Shown here piece by piece: positions 40,348-49,900 of a DNA stretch of 64,000 bases. The DNA is from Clostridiales bacterium (lineage in GTDB: Bacteria; Bacillota_A; Clostridia; Saccharofermentanales; Saccharofermentanaceae): NCBI GenBank assembly GCA_017649745.1, contig JAGCGE010000152.1:1-64000 (forward strand). The letters are read 5' to 3'. How positions within the stretch are numbered: position 1 is the first letter of the stretch; every line of letters starts with the position of its first letter. A program made the translations under genes and the position numbers. The notes beneath the pieces are model-generated. The model saw nothing but the letters and a program-made list of their open reading frames with translations. It was not told the DNA's origin and did no database searches.

Positions 40348-40371
40348 TAGATAACGGTATTCGACAGAATT

Positions 40372-40407
40372 AGAGAACTGTCTAAACGACGGTTCTCTTT
40401 TTCTTTT
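40372..40407 (+). terminator. Intrinsic terminator
   Basis: AGAGAAC/GTTCTCT with a 13-nt loop, then TTTTCTTTTC. Confidence 0.85.
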
Positions 40408-40431
40408 CGCACATTTTACGCCCTATATAAT
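40408..40431 (+). promoter_or_regulatory. CGC/-10 element 11 (variant CGCA)
   Basis: CGCA at 40408 and TATAAT 18 nt on, directly after a terminator. Confidence 0.65.
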
Positions 40432-40466
40432 GGAAGAAAATCCGCCAATTTTGAAAGGAGAAAGGC

Positions 40467-40682
40467 ATGGATGAAATGAAAATCAAAAGCGACTGGTTAA
40501 GAAAACTTGTGTCGAAATACATCATGAAACAGATCAAGAAGAAGACTGGATATGACGTTAAGGTCGATATCGGTCAGATTTACGTATCTGTGGATGACGG
40601 TGATCAGGCACACGTACACCTCGAAGTCAATGCTGACATGAACAAAGCCGATCTGGAAAAGATCGCGGATGATCTGATGTAA
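40467..40682 (+). CDS. Small conserved phage protein
   Basis: 71 residues: a basic helix (WLRKLVSKYIMKQIKKKTGYDVKVDIGQIYVSVDDGDQAHVHLEVNADM) with an alternating beta pattern, then an acidic helix. The segment KKTGYxVxVxIxxIxVxVDDG is common in gut phages. Function unknown. AAAGGAG precedes the ATG. Confidence 0.6.
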   Translation: MDEMKIKSDWLRKLVSKYIMKQIKKKTGYDVKVDIGQIYVSVDDGDQAHVHLEVNADMNKADLEKIADDLM

Positions 40683-40687
40683 GCTTG

Positions 40688-40715
40688 AGGGCGTCTGTTA
40701 CGGACGCTCTTGGCT
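40688..40715 (+). terminator. Stem-loop terminator
   Basis: GCGTC/GACGC inside GAGGGCGTC...GGACGCTC with loop TGTTACG. The U-tract is weak (TCTTGGCTTCTT), so read-through to the next gene is likely. Confidence 0.6.
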
Positions 40716-40741
40716 TCTTCAAAACTGAAAGGAGAATGATT

Positions 40742-41563
40742 ATGGATATCAAGAGATGGTTATCCAAAAACTCAACGGGTATTTTGTCTGCCGTTGCGTG
40801 CGTTGGCGTCGTCGTCACCGCGGTTCTGACCTATAAAGGTACCATCAAAGCACAGAAGACAGTAGAGGAATGGACGGAAGAGAAGCGTGCGGAGCTCACA
40901 CCATTCGAGAAGGTACAGGCATCTGCAAAACCGCTTGCTCCAGCAGTCATATCTGGCATCGCAACCATGGGCTGCATCATCGCTTCTCATAAGATCGATA
41001 AGGAGCATATCGCCGTCATCGCTGCATCGGGAGCCGGTATCGCGAAGAAGTATGACGATTACCGCAAGGCTAACATTGAGATCAATGGCAAAGAGGCTCA
41101 TGACAGGGTTATGGAGAAGCTCGAAGCGCAGAAAGCAAAAGAGGCCAATCTCTGCGCAGAATCGATGTTCACTGTGACCTCACTCAATTCCAAGCTGAGT
41201 ACTGAAGAGTTCCTCTTCCATGATGAGGTGACTGACCAGTACTTCACAGCATCACTTGCACATGTGCTCGATGCCATCAATCATCTTAACCGCAACTTCA
41301 CCATGGGGCATCCGGAAGTCGACGTCCAGATGTGGTGCGATTTCTTAGGCATCGAGAACAAGAAGAAAGACGCTCGAGGATGGTTCTTATGCGATGACTA
41401 CACCTGGATTGACTTCGACATCAGTAACCCGGTCGAAATCGAGGACGGCATGGAGGTCATTGCCATAACACCAACAGTCGAGCCCGTCCCTGAATACTGG
41501 GATTATGACTGCTCTGGAGAGAAATACTCAGACATAATCGATGATCCGAACGTTCCTTTCTGA
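40742..41563 (+). CDS. DUF6353-like membrane protein (paralogue 2)
   Basis: 273 residues from the ATG at 40742 (AAAGGAG upstream). First hydrophobic segment GILSAVACVGVVVTAVLTY, a K/E-rich helix, second segment LAPAVISGIATMGCIIAS, then a helical stalk and a soluble C-terminal domain with EFLFHDEVTDQYF. The layout is shared with paralogues 1, 3 and 4. Probably inner-membrane; function unknown. Confidence 0.65.
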   Translation: MDIKRWLSKNSTGILSAVACVGVVVTAVLTYKGTIKAQKTVEEWTEEKRAELTPFEKVQASAKPLAPAVISGIATMGCIIASHKIDKEHIAVIAASGAGIAKKYDDYRKANIEINGKEAHDRVMEKLEAQKAKEANLCAESMFTVTSLNSKLSTEEFLFHDEVTDQYFTASLAHVLDAINHLNRNFTMGHPEVDVQMWCDFLGIENKKKDARGWFLCDDYTWIDFDISNPVEIEDGMEVIAITPTVEPVPEYWDYDCSGEKYSDIIDDPNVPF

Positions 41564-41565
41564 TA

Positions 41566-41589
41566 CGCGAAACGAACATCGTATATAAT
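41566..41589 (+). promoter_or_regulatory. CGCGAAA/-10 element 12
   Basis: CGCGAAAC at 41566 and TATAAT 18 nt on, then GGAAAGGAGG of the next gene. Confidence 0.7.
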
Positions 41590-41609
41590 GGAAAGGAGGT
41601 TGCAAGCCT

Positions 41610-41801
41610 ATGAAAATAGACGCTAAGAAAATTCTCAGCATCGTTTCTACTGCTGCAACGATTACCGGATTGGTAGCACAACTAATCGGTAGTATCGCAG
41701 GCAATAAGAAGCAGAGCATCGAGATCTCAGAGGCCGTCAAGGTTGAATTGGCGAAACAGCTTGGAAGTCCGATTGTGTTCAAAGAGCCTGGGTCGAAATG
41801 A
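41610..41801 (+). CDS. Small membrane-associated protein
   Basis: 63 residues: a moderately hydrophobic N-terminal helix (ILSIVSTAATITGLVAQLIGSIAG) followed by a short charged part. AAAGGAGG precedes the ATG. Function unknown. Confidence 0.6.
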   Translation: MKIDAKKILSIVSTAATITGLVAQLIGSIAGNKKQSIEISEAVKVELAKQLGSPIVFKEPGSK

Positions 41802-41820
41802 TCCAGACTCTTTCTTTTTT
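41782..41820 (+). terminator. Intrinsic terminator
   Basis: AAGAGCCTGG pairs with CCAGACTCTT (one mismatch), followed by TCTTTTTT. It overlaps the end of the preceding gene. Confidence 0.8.
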
Positions 41821-41844
41821 CTGACTTATGGAAAGGAGGGTAAT

Positions 41845-42153
41845 ATGAACGAGGAGAGGCATAAGGCGATTGTTGCGTATCGACACGCTAAGATCCATGT
41901 GTTAGATCTCATCAAGTATTACAAAGACCATCATAGACCAGTATATACGTCGTTCGAGAAGAATTGCTATTACGACTGGGGATTACAAGAGGCTTACGAT
42001 CGTGTCTATAGATCACGTGAGGCTCCCTTAGAAACTCTTGACGGTCTACTGGCGAAATACGACGCCTATGCTCATACTGAATGCGAGGGTGCTGAGCGCT
42101 TTCGGATTGTCGTTTCAGCAATCGATGATTTGATCGATCACATTCTGAAATAA
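41845..42153 (+). CDS. Small soluble early protein
   Basis: 102 residues from the ATG at 41845 (AAAGGAGGG upstream). Helical and rich in His/Tyr (KIHVLDLIKYYKDHHRPVYTSFEKNCYYDWGLQEAYDRVYRSREAP). No known domain. Confidence 0.6.
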   Translation: MNEERHKAIVAYRHAKIHVLDLIKYYKDHHRPVYTSFEKNCYYDWGLQEAYDRVYRSREAPLETLDGLLAKYDAYAHTECEGAERFRIVVSAIDDLIDHILK

Positions 42154-42171
42154 ACGAAAGGAGAATGTCAA

Positions 42172-42984
42172 GTGGATATCAAAAAACTGTTTTCGGGACT
42201 GTGCGACAAGGCTAATAAGTACAGTCCTGAGCTGCTTATTGGCTTCGGCATTGCGGGATTCCTGACCTCGGTGATACTCGCAGTCCGAGCAACGCCTAAA
42301 GCAGAGGAACTCATTATCGAAGCCGAAGATGAGAAAGAGGACACGCTCACGATGGTTGAAACGGTAAAGGCAGCATGGAAACCGTACGTGCCGGCAGCTC
42401 TTACCTTTATAACCGCTACTGGATGCGTCTTGGGTGCAGCTAAAATCAAAAACGACCGCCATGCAGAAGTCGTAACAGCTTATGCGATCTCGCAAGCGAT
42501 GGTTAAGAAGTATCAGGAGAAGACCGAGGAGCTTGCTGGCGAAGAAAAAGCCCAGGAAATCAATAATGCTGTAAAAGCAGATATGGCGAAGAGCAAGACG
42601 GTTCAGGATTCCGTGGCTAAACTTCCGCCGACGAACATCGCTGGAGTGCATCCGTTCTGGGATCCTCTCAGTAACACTCCGTTCTATGCGTCTATACCGA
42701 TGCTTAAGAATGCAGAAGTCGAACTCAATCGGCGTATGTATACCGGTGCTGAAGAGTATACTACCGTGAATGATTTGTACGACGAACTGAACGAGCAGGG
42801 TGTGTATCCGCCTCTGAAACATACAGCATTAAGTGGCGAATACGGATGGACGCCTGACACCGGCGGTATACAGTTCGATACGGATTCGGATGGTATTCCG
42901 TTCGAACAGGGGCATTGGGACGACGGAACACCATGCTATATAATGTCGTTCAAAACTCATCGTCAGCCCGCGTACATACGATGA
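42172..42984 (+). CDS. DUF6353-like membrane protein (paralogue 3)
   Basis: 270 residues from a GTG (AAAGGAG upstream). SPELLIGFGIAGFLTSVILAVRATPKAEELI and YVPAALTFITATGCVLGAAKI are the two hydrophobic segments. The C-terminal domain has FWDPLSNTPFYASIPMLKNAEVELNRRM and WTPDTGGIQFD. Same family as paralogues 1, 2 and 4. Function unknown. Confidence 0.65.
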   Translation: MDIKKLFSGLCDKANKYSPELLIGFGIAGFLTSVILAVRATPKAEELIIEAEDEKEDTLTMVETVKAAWKPYVPAALTFITATGCVLGAAKIKNDRHAEVVTAYAISQAMVKKYQEKTEELAGEEKAQEINNAVKADMAKSKTVQDSVAKLPPTNIAGVHPFWDPLSNTPFYASIPMLKNAEVELNRRMYTGAEEYTTVNDLYDELNEQGVYPPLKHTALSGEYGWTPDTGGIQFDTDSDGIPFEQGHWDDGTPCYIMSFKTHRQPAYIR

Positions 42985-42998
42985 AAGGAGTGAGTAAT

Positions 42999-43082
42999 AT
43001 GAAACCTACGACTGCGGCTACCGTTATCATCGTATCATGCATCGGCGCATTGTGCTGGATGTTCCATTGCGTAACTAGATAA
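42999..43082 (+). CDS. 27-residue membrane microprotein
   Basis: MKPTTAATVIIVSCIGALCW then MFHCVTR. AAAGGAG lies upstream of the ATG and the stop is 6 nt before promoter-like element 13. A single hydrophobic helix with three Cys. Too short for a family assignment. Confidence 0.55.
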   Translation: MKPTTAATVIIVSCIGALCWMFHCVTR

Positions 43083-43088
43083 CCGGTA

Positions 43089-43112
43089 CGCGAAACTTGC
43101 AAAGTGTATTAT
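43089..43112 (+). promoter_or_regulatory. CGCGAAA/-10 element 13
   Basis: CGCGAAAC at 43089 and TATTAT 18 nt on. Confidence 0.7.
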
Positions 43113-43155
43113 GGGAAGACATCCCATAAAATTATTATTCGAAAGGAGTATCATT

Positions 43156-43557
43156 ATGGAAAACGAAATGATCAGAGAAGCTATGGAAGAGGTTGCTGAG
43201 GAGATTATCCCGGCAGCGCAGGACATTGTGGAAGAGGCTATTGCCCCTGCTGCACAGGCTATCGTTCAGGACATTCCGGTGATTGAACCTGTTACGATTA
43301 AGGCGGAACCTAAGCATTCCGGTTGGAAGACCGTGCTTCTGGTGTCTAGCTTGGCAACGATTGCGTTGATCAAGCCGGCAAAGAAGGCATGGAATAACCA
43401 CAAGGAAAAGCAGGCTGCCAAGAGACGTGAGGAGTTCAACCGGCTGTACGACGAGCGCCGCGCACAGGAGCTCGCTGAGGCACAGGCTGCGTCGAAAACG
43501 ACAGATGCAACCAACAAGCAGATCAACGATTCCGGTGAGACACCGAATGACAAGTGA
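43156..43557 (+). CDS. Single-pass membrane protein
   Basis: 133 residues from the ATG at 43156 (AAAGGAG upstream). An acidic Ala/Ile-rich N-terminal helix, one hydrophobic segment (WKTVLLVSSLATIALI, about 57-72), then a strongly basic coiled coil (KKAWNNHKEKQAAKRREEFNRLYDERRAQ). Function unknown. Confidence 0.6.
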   Translation: MENEMIREAMEEVAEEIIPAAQDIVEEAIAPAAQAIVQDIPVIEPVTIKAEPKHSGWKTVLLVSSLATIALIKPAKKAWNNHKEKQAAKRREEFNRLYDERRAQELAEAQAASKTTDATNKQINDSGETPNDK

Positions 43558-43573
43558 GATGTCTACGAATGCG

Positions 43574-43608
43574 AGAGCGTTTATTACGAACGCTCTTGCT
43601 TTCTTTTT
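43574..43608 (+). terminator. Intrinsic terminator
   Basis: AGAGCGTT/AACGCTCT with loop TATTACG, followed by TGCTTTCTTTTT. Confidence 0.8.
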
Positions 43609-43629
43609 CTGACGAAAGGAGTGAAATGA

Positions 43630-44295
43630 ATGCCTATCGAAGGTAATTCCCACAAGGAGCGAGAAGCTAAGCCTGTTGAAAAGACCGAACGTCAGCTTAA
43701 GCCGGTTGCAAACGGAACCATCGAGAAGCGTAAGCAGAGCTTCCTCGAGAAGTGGTTCAAGAGCGATGCCAAGACAATTCGTGAGTTCCTCATCGAATCA
43801 ATCGTTCTTCCTAGTTTGATCGACGGGGTGAGCGGCATCGGCGACATCCTTATCGATTCGTTCTCGGATGGTATCAGCGCCATCTTCGAAAAGAACGGAT
43901 TCACAACAAGGAGCCGCAGGAAAGGCGACCGTACCGATTATTCTGGTGCATCGAAGAAACGTCGGTCCCGTCGTGATCGCGATGACGATGATTATGACGA
44001 CGATGACGACAACTCTATCAGCTACGATAATGTGCGTGTCCGCACCAAGCGTGAGGCAGAGGACGTCATCGATGAGCTCAAGGCACTGATCGCCGATAAG
44101 GAGTACGGCTGTGCATCCATCGCTAATCTGTACGAACTGACATCCAATAAGGACTACATCACGTATCCTGACCATCGTCTCGGCTGGACGAAGCTGAACC
44201 ATCCCACCGAGGACTATTACGTGCGAACCAAGCATCGGGATAAGCCGTACTTGCTGCGACTTCCCAACCCGAAGGATATTAGTGAATTTTTGTAA
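43630..44295 (+). CDS. Conserved early phage protein
   Basis: 221 residues. A charged N-terminus is followed by FKSDAKTIREFLIESIVLPSLIDGVSGIGDILIDSFSDGISAIF, an Arg/Asp-rich linker (RRSRRDRDDDDYDDDDDN) and a C-terminal domain (VRVRTKREAEDVIDELKALIADKEYGCASIANLYEL...YVRTKHRDKPYLLRLPNPKDI). The family is common in Clostridia phages; function unknown. Confidence 0.65.
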   Translation: MPIEGNSHKEREAKPVEKTERQLKPVANGTIEKRKQSFLEKWFKSDAKTIREFLIESIVLPSLIDGVSGIGDILIDSFSDGISAIFEKNGFTTRSRRKGDRTDYSGASKKRRSRRDRDDDDYDDDDDNSISYDNVRVRTKREAEDVIDELKALIADKEYGCASIANLYELTSNKDYITYPDHRLGWTKLNHPTEDYYVRTKHRDKPYLLRLPNPKDISEFL

Positions 44296-44308
44296 AGGAG
44301 AGTAACCT

Positions 44309-45277
44309 ATGAATTTCAAAGAAGTTGCGAACTCGGTCAAGGGGTTCGTATCAAAGATGAGTTGGCAAATCGAGAAGCATAAGCCTGAGATCCTGCTCGT
44401 AACCGGCATCGTGAGCACAGTCGCAGGTGTGGTGCTTGCGTGTCGAGCAACTGTTAAGGCACAAGCCGTCGTCGAAGAGCACAAGAATCAGCTCGAGGTA
44501 ATCGAGAAGTCTGAGAATACCGGCGTCACGGTCAATGCTGATGGTGAAACTGTTGAGTACACGCATGACGATGCGAAAAAAGACAGGATTGCCAATTTGG
44601 CGAGGACCGGTTTGAGGTGCGGAAAACTGTATCTGCTGTCCGCACTGCTCATCGGACTTAGTATCTTCTGTCAGATCAAGGGCTATAAGACCTTGTCTGA
44701 GCGTCTGGCCATGGCTTCAGCGGCTTATGCGGCTCTCGCTACGAAGTTCAAGAACTATCGCAAGCGTGTTGCTGATAAGCTCGGTTCTGATGAGGAGGCC
44801 GTCATCTACCATGATATGAAAGCGGTTGACGTCGTACGAAATGGCGAAGACGAAAACGGTAACCCGATCGAGAGTAAAGAAACGGTCTTCGTCGCCGATG
44901 ACGATGACTATACTGCACTCTTTACTCAATACGACAAAGACGGAGTTCTTAATCCGAACTGGTATCCGGACAGCGAACAGAACCTCGACTGGCTCCGGAT
45001 GGAACAGGATTACTGGAACAAGGTCCTGAAGTGTCGTAAAGGCAAGCCCGTGTTCCTTAATGAGGTTCGTGAACGTCTCAGAGTCGGCCGGACGCAGAAA
45101 GCTCAAGCCGTAGGATGGGTATACAAGCCGGACGATCCGAACCATGTCGGTGACAATTACATCGATTTCGGCCTCGACCGACTTATCAGGGCCTATCGCA
45201 ATGGCGATGAGATGCCTGACGAGGCTTCCTTTGTTCTCGACTTCAACGTCGATGGCAACGTCCTGTACGCCGTGTAA
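44309..45277 (+). CDS. DUF6353-like membrane protein (paralogue 4)
   Basis: 322 residues. KPEILLVTGIVSTVAGVVLACRATVKAQAVVEEHK and YLLSALLIGLSIFCQIKGYKTLSERLAMASAAYAAL are the two hydrophobic regions. A long C-terminal domain contains WYPDSEQNLDWLRMEQDYWN, FLNEVRERLR and WVYKPDDPNHVGDNYIDFGL. This C-terminus is the fullest of the four paralogues. Function unknown. Confidence 0.68.
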   Translation: MNFKEVANSVKGFVSKMSWQIEKHKPEILLVTGIVSTVAGVVLACRATVKAQAVVEEHKNQLEVIEKSENTGVTVNADGETVEYTHDDAKKDRIANLARTGLRCGKLYLLSALLIGLSIFCQIKGYKTLSERLAMASAAYAALATKFKNYRKRVADKLGSDEEAVIYHDMKAVDVVRNGEDENGNPIESKETVFVADDDDYTALFTQYDKDGVLNPNWYPDSEQNLDWLRMEQDYWNKVLKCRKGKPVFLNEVRERLRVGRTQKAQAVGWVYKPDDPNHVGDNYIDFGLDRLIRAYRNGDEMPDEASFVLDFNVDGNVLYAV

Positions 45278-45304
45278 CATGTGATTTGAGAAAGGAGACA
45301 CAAA

Positions 45305-45544
45305 ATGTTATACAAATTAGCGGGAATTGCGATGCTTTGCTTGATGGCGGCAATCTTTGTGATGATGATCTGGTCGTATCTCGCAGAGGCAAAGCGTGAG
45401 GCTCGAAAAGAAGAAAGAAGAGACGCTAGAAAATGGGGTCTTGCGCTCGCAAAGAAAGAGTACAATCGACTCATCGCTAATACCGAATTCCGAGTAAAAC
45501 AAAAAGTCGTTATCTCGAACGAGACTAGCGACATTCAATGGTGA
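45305..45544 (+). CDS. Small single-pass membrane protein
   Basis: 79 residues: an N-terminal transmembrane helix (YKLAGIAMLCLMAAIFVMMIW) and a basic cytosolic tail (AEAKREARKEERRDARKWG...). AAAGGAG precedes the ATG. Function unknown. Confidence 0.6.
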   Translation: MLYKLAGIAMLCLMAAIFVMMIWSYLAEAKREARKEERRDARKWGLALAKKEYNRLIANTEFRVKQKVVISNETSDIQW

Positions 45545-45556
45545 AGGAGGACCATT

Positions 45557-46090
45557 ATGAACATGAAAACATTTTTGGCATTTGTTGCAGGCGCTCTGCT
45601 GGGTGCTGTCGGTATGAAATATTATCTCGATAAGAGATATTTCGGCCCTTTCGACGAAGACGAATTTGAGGACGACGAACCGCGCCCCGAAACGTCTGAT
45701 AAGCCGAAAGCCGAAAAGACGGCGGAGGACGATGACAAAGAAGACGAGACTGACGAGGCGGCGCGAATCGAATATAATAAAGTCGCCGCTCAGTACACTG
45801 AAGAAACGGAAAAGAAGGGTCCGTACATTATCGACCGCAGTGAGTTCAATGATGGCACCGTCAAATCTCACTGCACGTATTCCTACTTCGAAGATGGCAT
45901 CTTTACCGACGAGTATAACGAAATTGTCGAGGATGCAGAAGAAGCACTCGGCATGACCATTGCTGACGTTGCTGCCTACTTCGAAGAGAACGAAGATGAT
46001 CTGCTGTATGTCCGTAACGAAGCTCGTTACTGCGACTACGAGATTCTTCGGGAGGGGATTACGTACAAGGATCCCAACGAGGAGGAATAA
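45557..46090 (+). CDS. Membrane-anchored acidic phage protein
   Basis: 177 residues: an N-terminal hydrophobic helix (MKTFLAFVAGALLGAVGMKYYL), a long Asp/Glu-rich linker and a compact domain (YIIDRSEFNDG...SHCTYSYFEDGIFTDEYNEIVEDAEEALGM...YVRNEARYCDYEIL). The C-terminal domain recurs in many gut phages. AAGGAGG precedes the ATG. Function unknown. Confidence 0.65.
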   Translation: MNMKTFLAFVAGALLGAVGMKYYLDKRYFGPFDEDEFEDDEPRPETSDKPKAEKTAEDDDKEDETDEAARIEYNKVAAQYTEETEKKGPYIIDRSEFNDGTVKSHCTYSYFEDGIFTDEYNEIVEDAEEALGMTIADVAAYFEENEDDLLYVRNEARYCDYEILREGITYKDPNEEE

Positions 46091-46093
46091 ATT

Positions 46094-46633
46094 TTGAATA
46101 GAAAAGATTTAAGACAGGAGTATTTCGAATGGTTAAAGCAGATCATCGGTTGCTACAACCATAAGAAGCTCCTGTTTTTGCTTTTCTCAATCGATTTCAC
46201 ATACAGTCTGCCAATGGACGGAAACCGGTATGAGGATGGAATCGATCTGAGATACCGATTCGTAGACGAGAAAGGCTATCCTCAGAGGTATGCCGCCCAT
46301 TGGTTGGACGACGTACCGTGCTCTATGCTCGAGATGATGGTAGCGCTCGCTCTTCGGATCGAGGAGCACATCACAGGTGACCCGGATGCCGGTGACTGCA
46401 CTGGACAATGGTTCGAGGACATGCTTAAGTCCTCTGGCCTTTGGAGTTTCAAGGATGACCGATTCAGTCAGCGTTCGGCCACCAACGTTATCATTGACAT
46501 CATGAACAGACGTTACGAACGAAACGGTGATGGAGGATTGTTCAAACTCCGTCATACAAGAAAAGATCTGAGAAACGTCGAAATCTGGTACCAGGCAATG
46601 TGGTACATCGACGAAAAGCTCAACATCAGATAA
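46094..46633 (+). CDS. Conserved soluble early protein
   Basis: 179 residues from a TTG start (GAGGAGG 8 nt upstream). LLFLLFSIDFTYSLPMDGNRYEDGIDLRYRF, LEMMVALALRIEEHITGDPDAGDCTGQWFEDML, GGLFKLRHTRKDLRNVEIWYQAMWYIDE. A well-conserved phage family without an assigned function. It is followed closely by the next two genes and the replication fusion. Confidence 0.65.
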   Translation: MNRKDLRQEYFEWLKQIIGCYNHKKLLFLLFSIDFTYSLPMDGNRYEDGIDLRYRFVDEKGYPQRYAAHWLDDVPCSMLEMMVALALRIEEHITGDPDAGDCTGQWFEDMLKSSGLWSFKDDRFSQRSATNVIIDIMNRRYERNGDGGLFKLRHTRKDLRNVEIWYQAMWYIDEKLNIR

Positions 46634-46647
46634 GGAGGAACTTAATC

Positions 46648-46980
46648 ATGATCAAATCTAATCCTAGATATGTGGCGGATCTTGATGATCTTGCCGTTCT
46701 TTGTGACGACAATTTTCTCGTCGTTATGAGGCATATAAACGCTCACGAAGATAAAATCAAGGATCTCGTTTCTACCGTAGATAAGCTCACAAAGAGGTGC
46801 AAGCACAAAGCCGGAAAAGGTCTTGTGCTCTTCTCCATCGCGGCAGGAATCGCCTACATCATCAAGAATGAGAGCGATAAGCACAATCTGCGGCGGGCCG
46901 TTATCGAAGTGAGCAAGAATAACCACGGACTCAGCTCGATGGAAGACGAGGGCGACGCAATCGAACCGCTGGGCATCTAA
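46648..46980 (+). CDS. Small single-pass membrane protein upstream of replication gene
   Basis: 110 residues from the ATG at 46648 (AAGGAGG upstream). A helical N-terminus (VMRHINAHEDKIKDLVSTVDKLTKR), a hydrophobic segment (GLVLFSIAAGIAYII) and a charged tail. Function unknown; it might tether something to the membrane near the replication proteins. Confidence 0.6.
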   Translation: MIKSNPRYVADLDDLAVLCDDNFLVVMRHINAHEDKIKDLVSTVDKLTKRCKHKAGKGLVLFSIAAGIAYIIKNESDKHNLRRAVIEVSKNNHGLSSMEDEGDAIEPLGI

Positions 46981-46998
46981 AAGAAAAGGAGGCTGCGT

Positions 46999-49900
46999 AT
47001 GTTAGATTTCTTGTACGTTGCTACGCAGCGAAAAAAATCGAACGGACGGACAGTCATAGAAGTCAAGCCTAAGTTCAATGTCAGGAAAGTGAATGACCTG
47101 ATGATACGAGGCGGTGACTTCTATGCTGTCTATGACGAATCGACAGGTCTCTGGTCTACAGATGAAGACGTGTTGATCTCAATGGTCGATGCAGAAGTCC
47201 GAAAAGTGTACAAGGAAACTAAGGAAAAGTATCCTGAAGAGATAATCGAGCCTCTTTACATGATGGACAGCGATTCTGGAAGTATTGACAGATGGCATAA
47301 GTACGTCCAGAAGCAATGCCGTGACAACTTCCATCCGCTGGACGACGAACTTTGTTGGTCGAATACGGAGCTCAAGCGCGAATCCTATGTGTCGAAGTCA
47401 CTCAAGTATCCGCTTGAAGAGGGCAATCACGATGCGTGGGATAAGATGGTTGGCACACTGTATGACGAGCAGGAGAGACACAAGATCGAATGGTGTATAG
47501 GAGCTATCGTTAATGGTGCTTCCAAGCGACTCCAGAAATTCCTCGTGTTCTATGGCGAGCCTGGAACGGGTAAGTCAACCATTATCGGTTTTATCGAGGA
47601 CTTGTTCGAAGGCTATATCACGGCGTTCGATGCAAAGGCTCTTGGTTCGTCTAACGCAACGTTTGCACTCGAGCCATTCAAAGACAATCCGCTTGTCGGT
47701 ATCCAGCACGATGGTGACTTGAGTCGAATCGAGGATAATACTCGGTTAAACTCACTCGTGGCCCATGAGAAAATGACTATGAACGCCAAGTACGAGAAGA
47801 TGTATCCGGTTGCGTTCAAGACGTTTCTCATCATGGCTTCGAACAAGCCGGTTAAGATTACTGACATGAAGTCTGGTATCCTGAGACGACTCATCGACGT
47901 ATCGCCAACAGGTAATACTCTTCCGAAAAGGGAGTATGACCGGCTCAAGAAAGCCATCAAGTTCGAGCTCGGTGCGATTGCGTACCATTGTAAGCAGGTG
48001 TTCGAGGCTGATCCCGGCTTCTATGACAAGTACACACCTCTCAGAATGATGGGTGCGTCCAATGACTTCTACAATTTCATGCTCGACAATGTGTTCGTGT
48101 TCCTGAAACATGATGGAACCACACAGAAAGCGGCATGGGAGATGTACAAGACATGGTGTGATGACGCTAAAGTGAGCTATCCGCTTGCTTTGAGACTGTT
48201 CAAAGAGGAACTCAGGACTTACTTCTGGGATTACTCAGAGCGGTATGTCATCGATGGCGAACGTGTCCGAAGCTATTATCATGGCTTCCGTAAAGACAAG
48301 TTCGACAACGATATACTCGATGAAGAGGGAATTGTTGAAGAGCCGCCAGAAGACAAGTTTGTAGTTCCGCTATGGCTTCGACTCAAGGAACAACCGAGTA
48401 CATTTGATTCTATGTGCCAGGATTGTCCTGCTCAGTACGCCAACAAATATGAGACTCCGAAAGTGTCTTGGGACAAGGTGAAGACAACCCTCGAAGACAT
48501 CGACACGTCAAAGCTTCACTACGTCCAGGTTCCAGAAAACCATATCGTGATCGATTTTGACATACCGGACGAGGACGGTAACAAGTGTCTGGAAAAGAAC
48601 ATCGAGGCGGCATCCAAGTGGCCTCAGACCTATGCTGAGACATCGAAATCGGGCGGCGGACTCCATCTGCATTATTTATATACGGGCGATGTGTCAAAAC
48701 TAAACCGAATCTATGAAGACCATGTCGAAATCAAGGTTTATACGGGCAATCAAGCCTTGAGGCGTAAGTTGACGGTGTGCAACGAACTCGAAATCGCGAC
48801 TATCTCCTCTGGCTTGCCGTTACGAGAGGAGAAAGTGACCAAACCCATGATCGATCTGGACAATGTTCAGTCTGAGAAAGGGATACGGACGACGATTAAA
48901 AAAGCCCTTGCAAAAGGGATCCATGGCGATACCACATCGAACATTAACGCTATTAAATGGGTTTTGGATAATATCTATAACAGCGGAAAACCATACGATG
49001 TGACTGATCTCTATGGTGCTGTACTCGCGTTCGCAGCCAGCAGTACGAATCAGGCTGAAACCAATATCAAAACCGTTTCGAAGATGCACTTCAAGTCTGA
49101 AGAAGTATCTGAGAACCATGATCTCGCAGAAGCGCCTATCGTCTTTTACGACGTTGAGGTGTTTCCAAACCTATTTCTCGTGAACTGGAAGGTAATCGAG
49201 CCTGAAACAGAAAGCTTTGAAGACATCATCAAGGCCATTCATGAGGCAAGAACCAAGCCGGTTACGAGAATGATCAATCCGTCTCCGAAAGACATTGAGA
49301 AGCTTCTCCAATACAGACTTATCGGGTTCAATGTCCGCCGATACGATAACCATATGTTATACGCGTGTCTTGTCGGATACACCAATGAGCAGATTTATAA
49401 GCTGTCGAAGAATATTATCGACCATCAGAAGGGTTTCTTCGGCGCGGCTTATAACATCTCATACACTGACATCTACGATTTCGCTTCAGCTGGTAACAAG
49501 AAGAGCCTCAAGAAGCTGGAAATCGAGATGGGTGTACATCACCAGGAACTCGGGTTACCATGGGATCAGCCTGTTCCGGAAGAGTTGTGGCCTCGTGTCG
49601 CGGAGTACTGTGATAACGACGTAATCTCAACCGAAGCGGCATTCTGGTATCTCGAAGCAGACTGGGTTGCAAGACAGATTCTGGCCGACATCGCTGATCT
49701 GACAGTTAATGACACGACAAACCAGCTGACAACCAAGATCATCTTCGGTAACGAGAAGAAGCCTCAGAGTCAATTCTGTTACCGCAACCTCGCAGAGCCG
49801 GTAAAAGAGTTGCCTGCACCCGTGAGCGCATTTCTCCATGATGCCTGCCCAGAGATGATGGCGTGGTGGGCTGACAATTCCGAGTCCCTGCTCCCATACT

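Noticed and set aside
43868..44089. Plus-strand alternative frame inside the gene at 43630
   Set aside because: Low-complexity Thr/Met repeats produced by reading an Asp-rich codon run in another frame.
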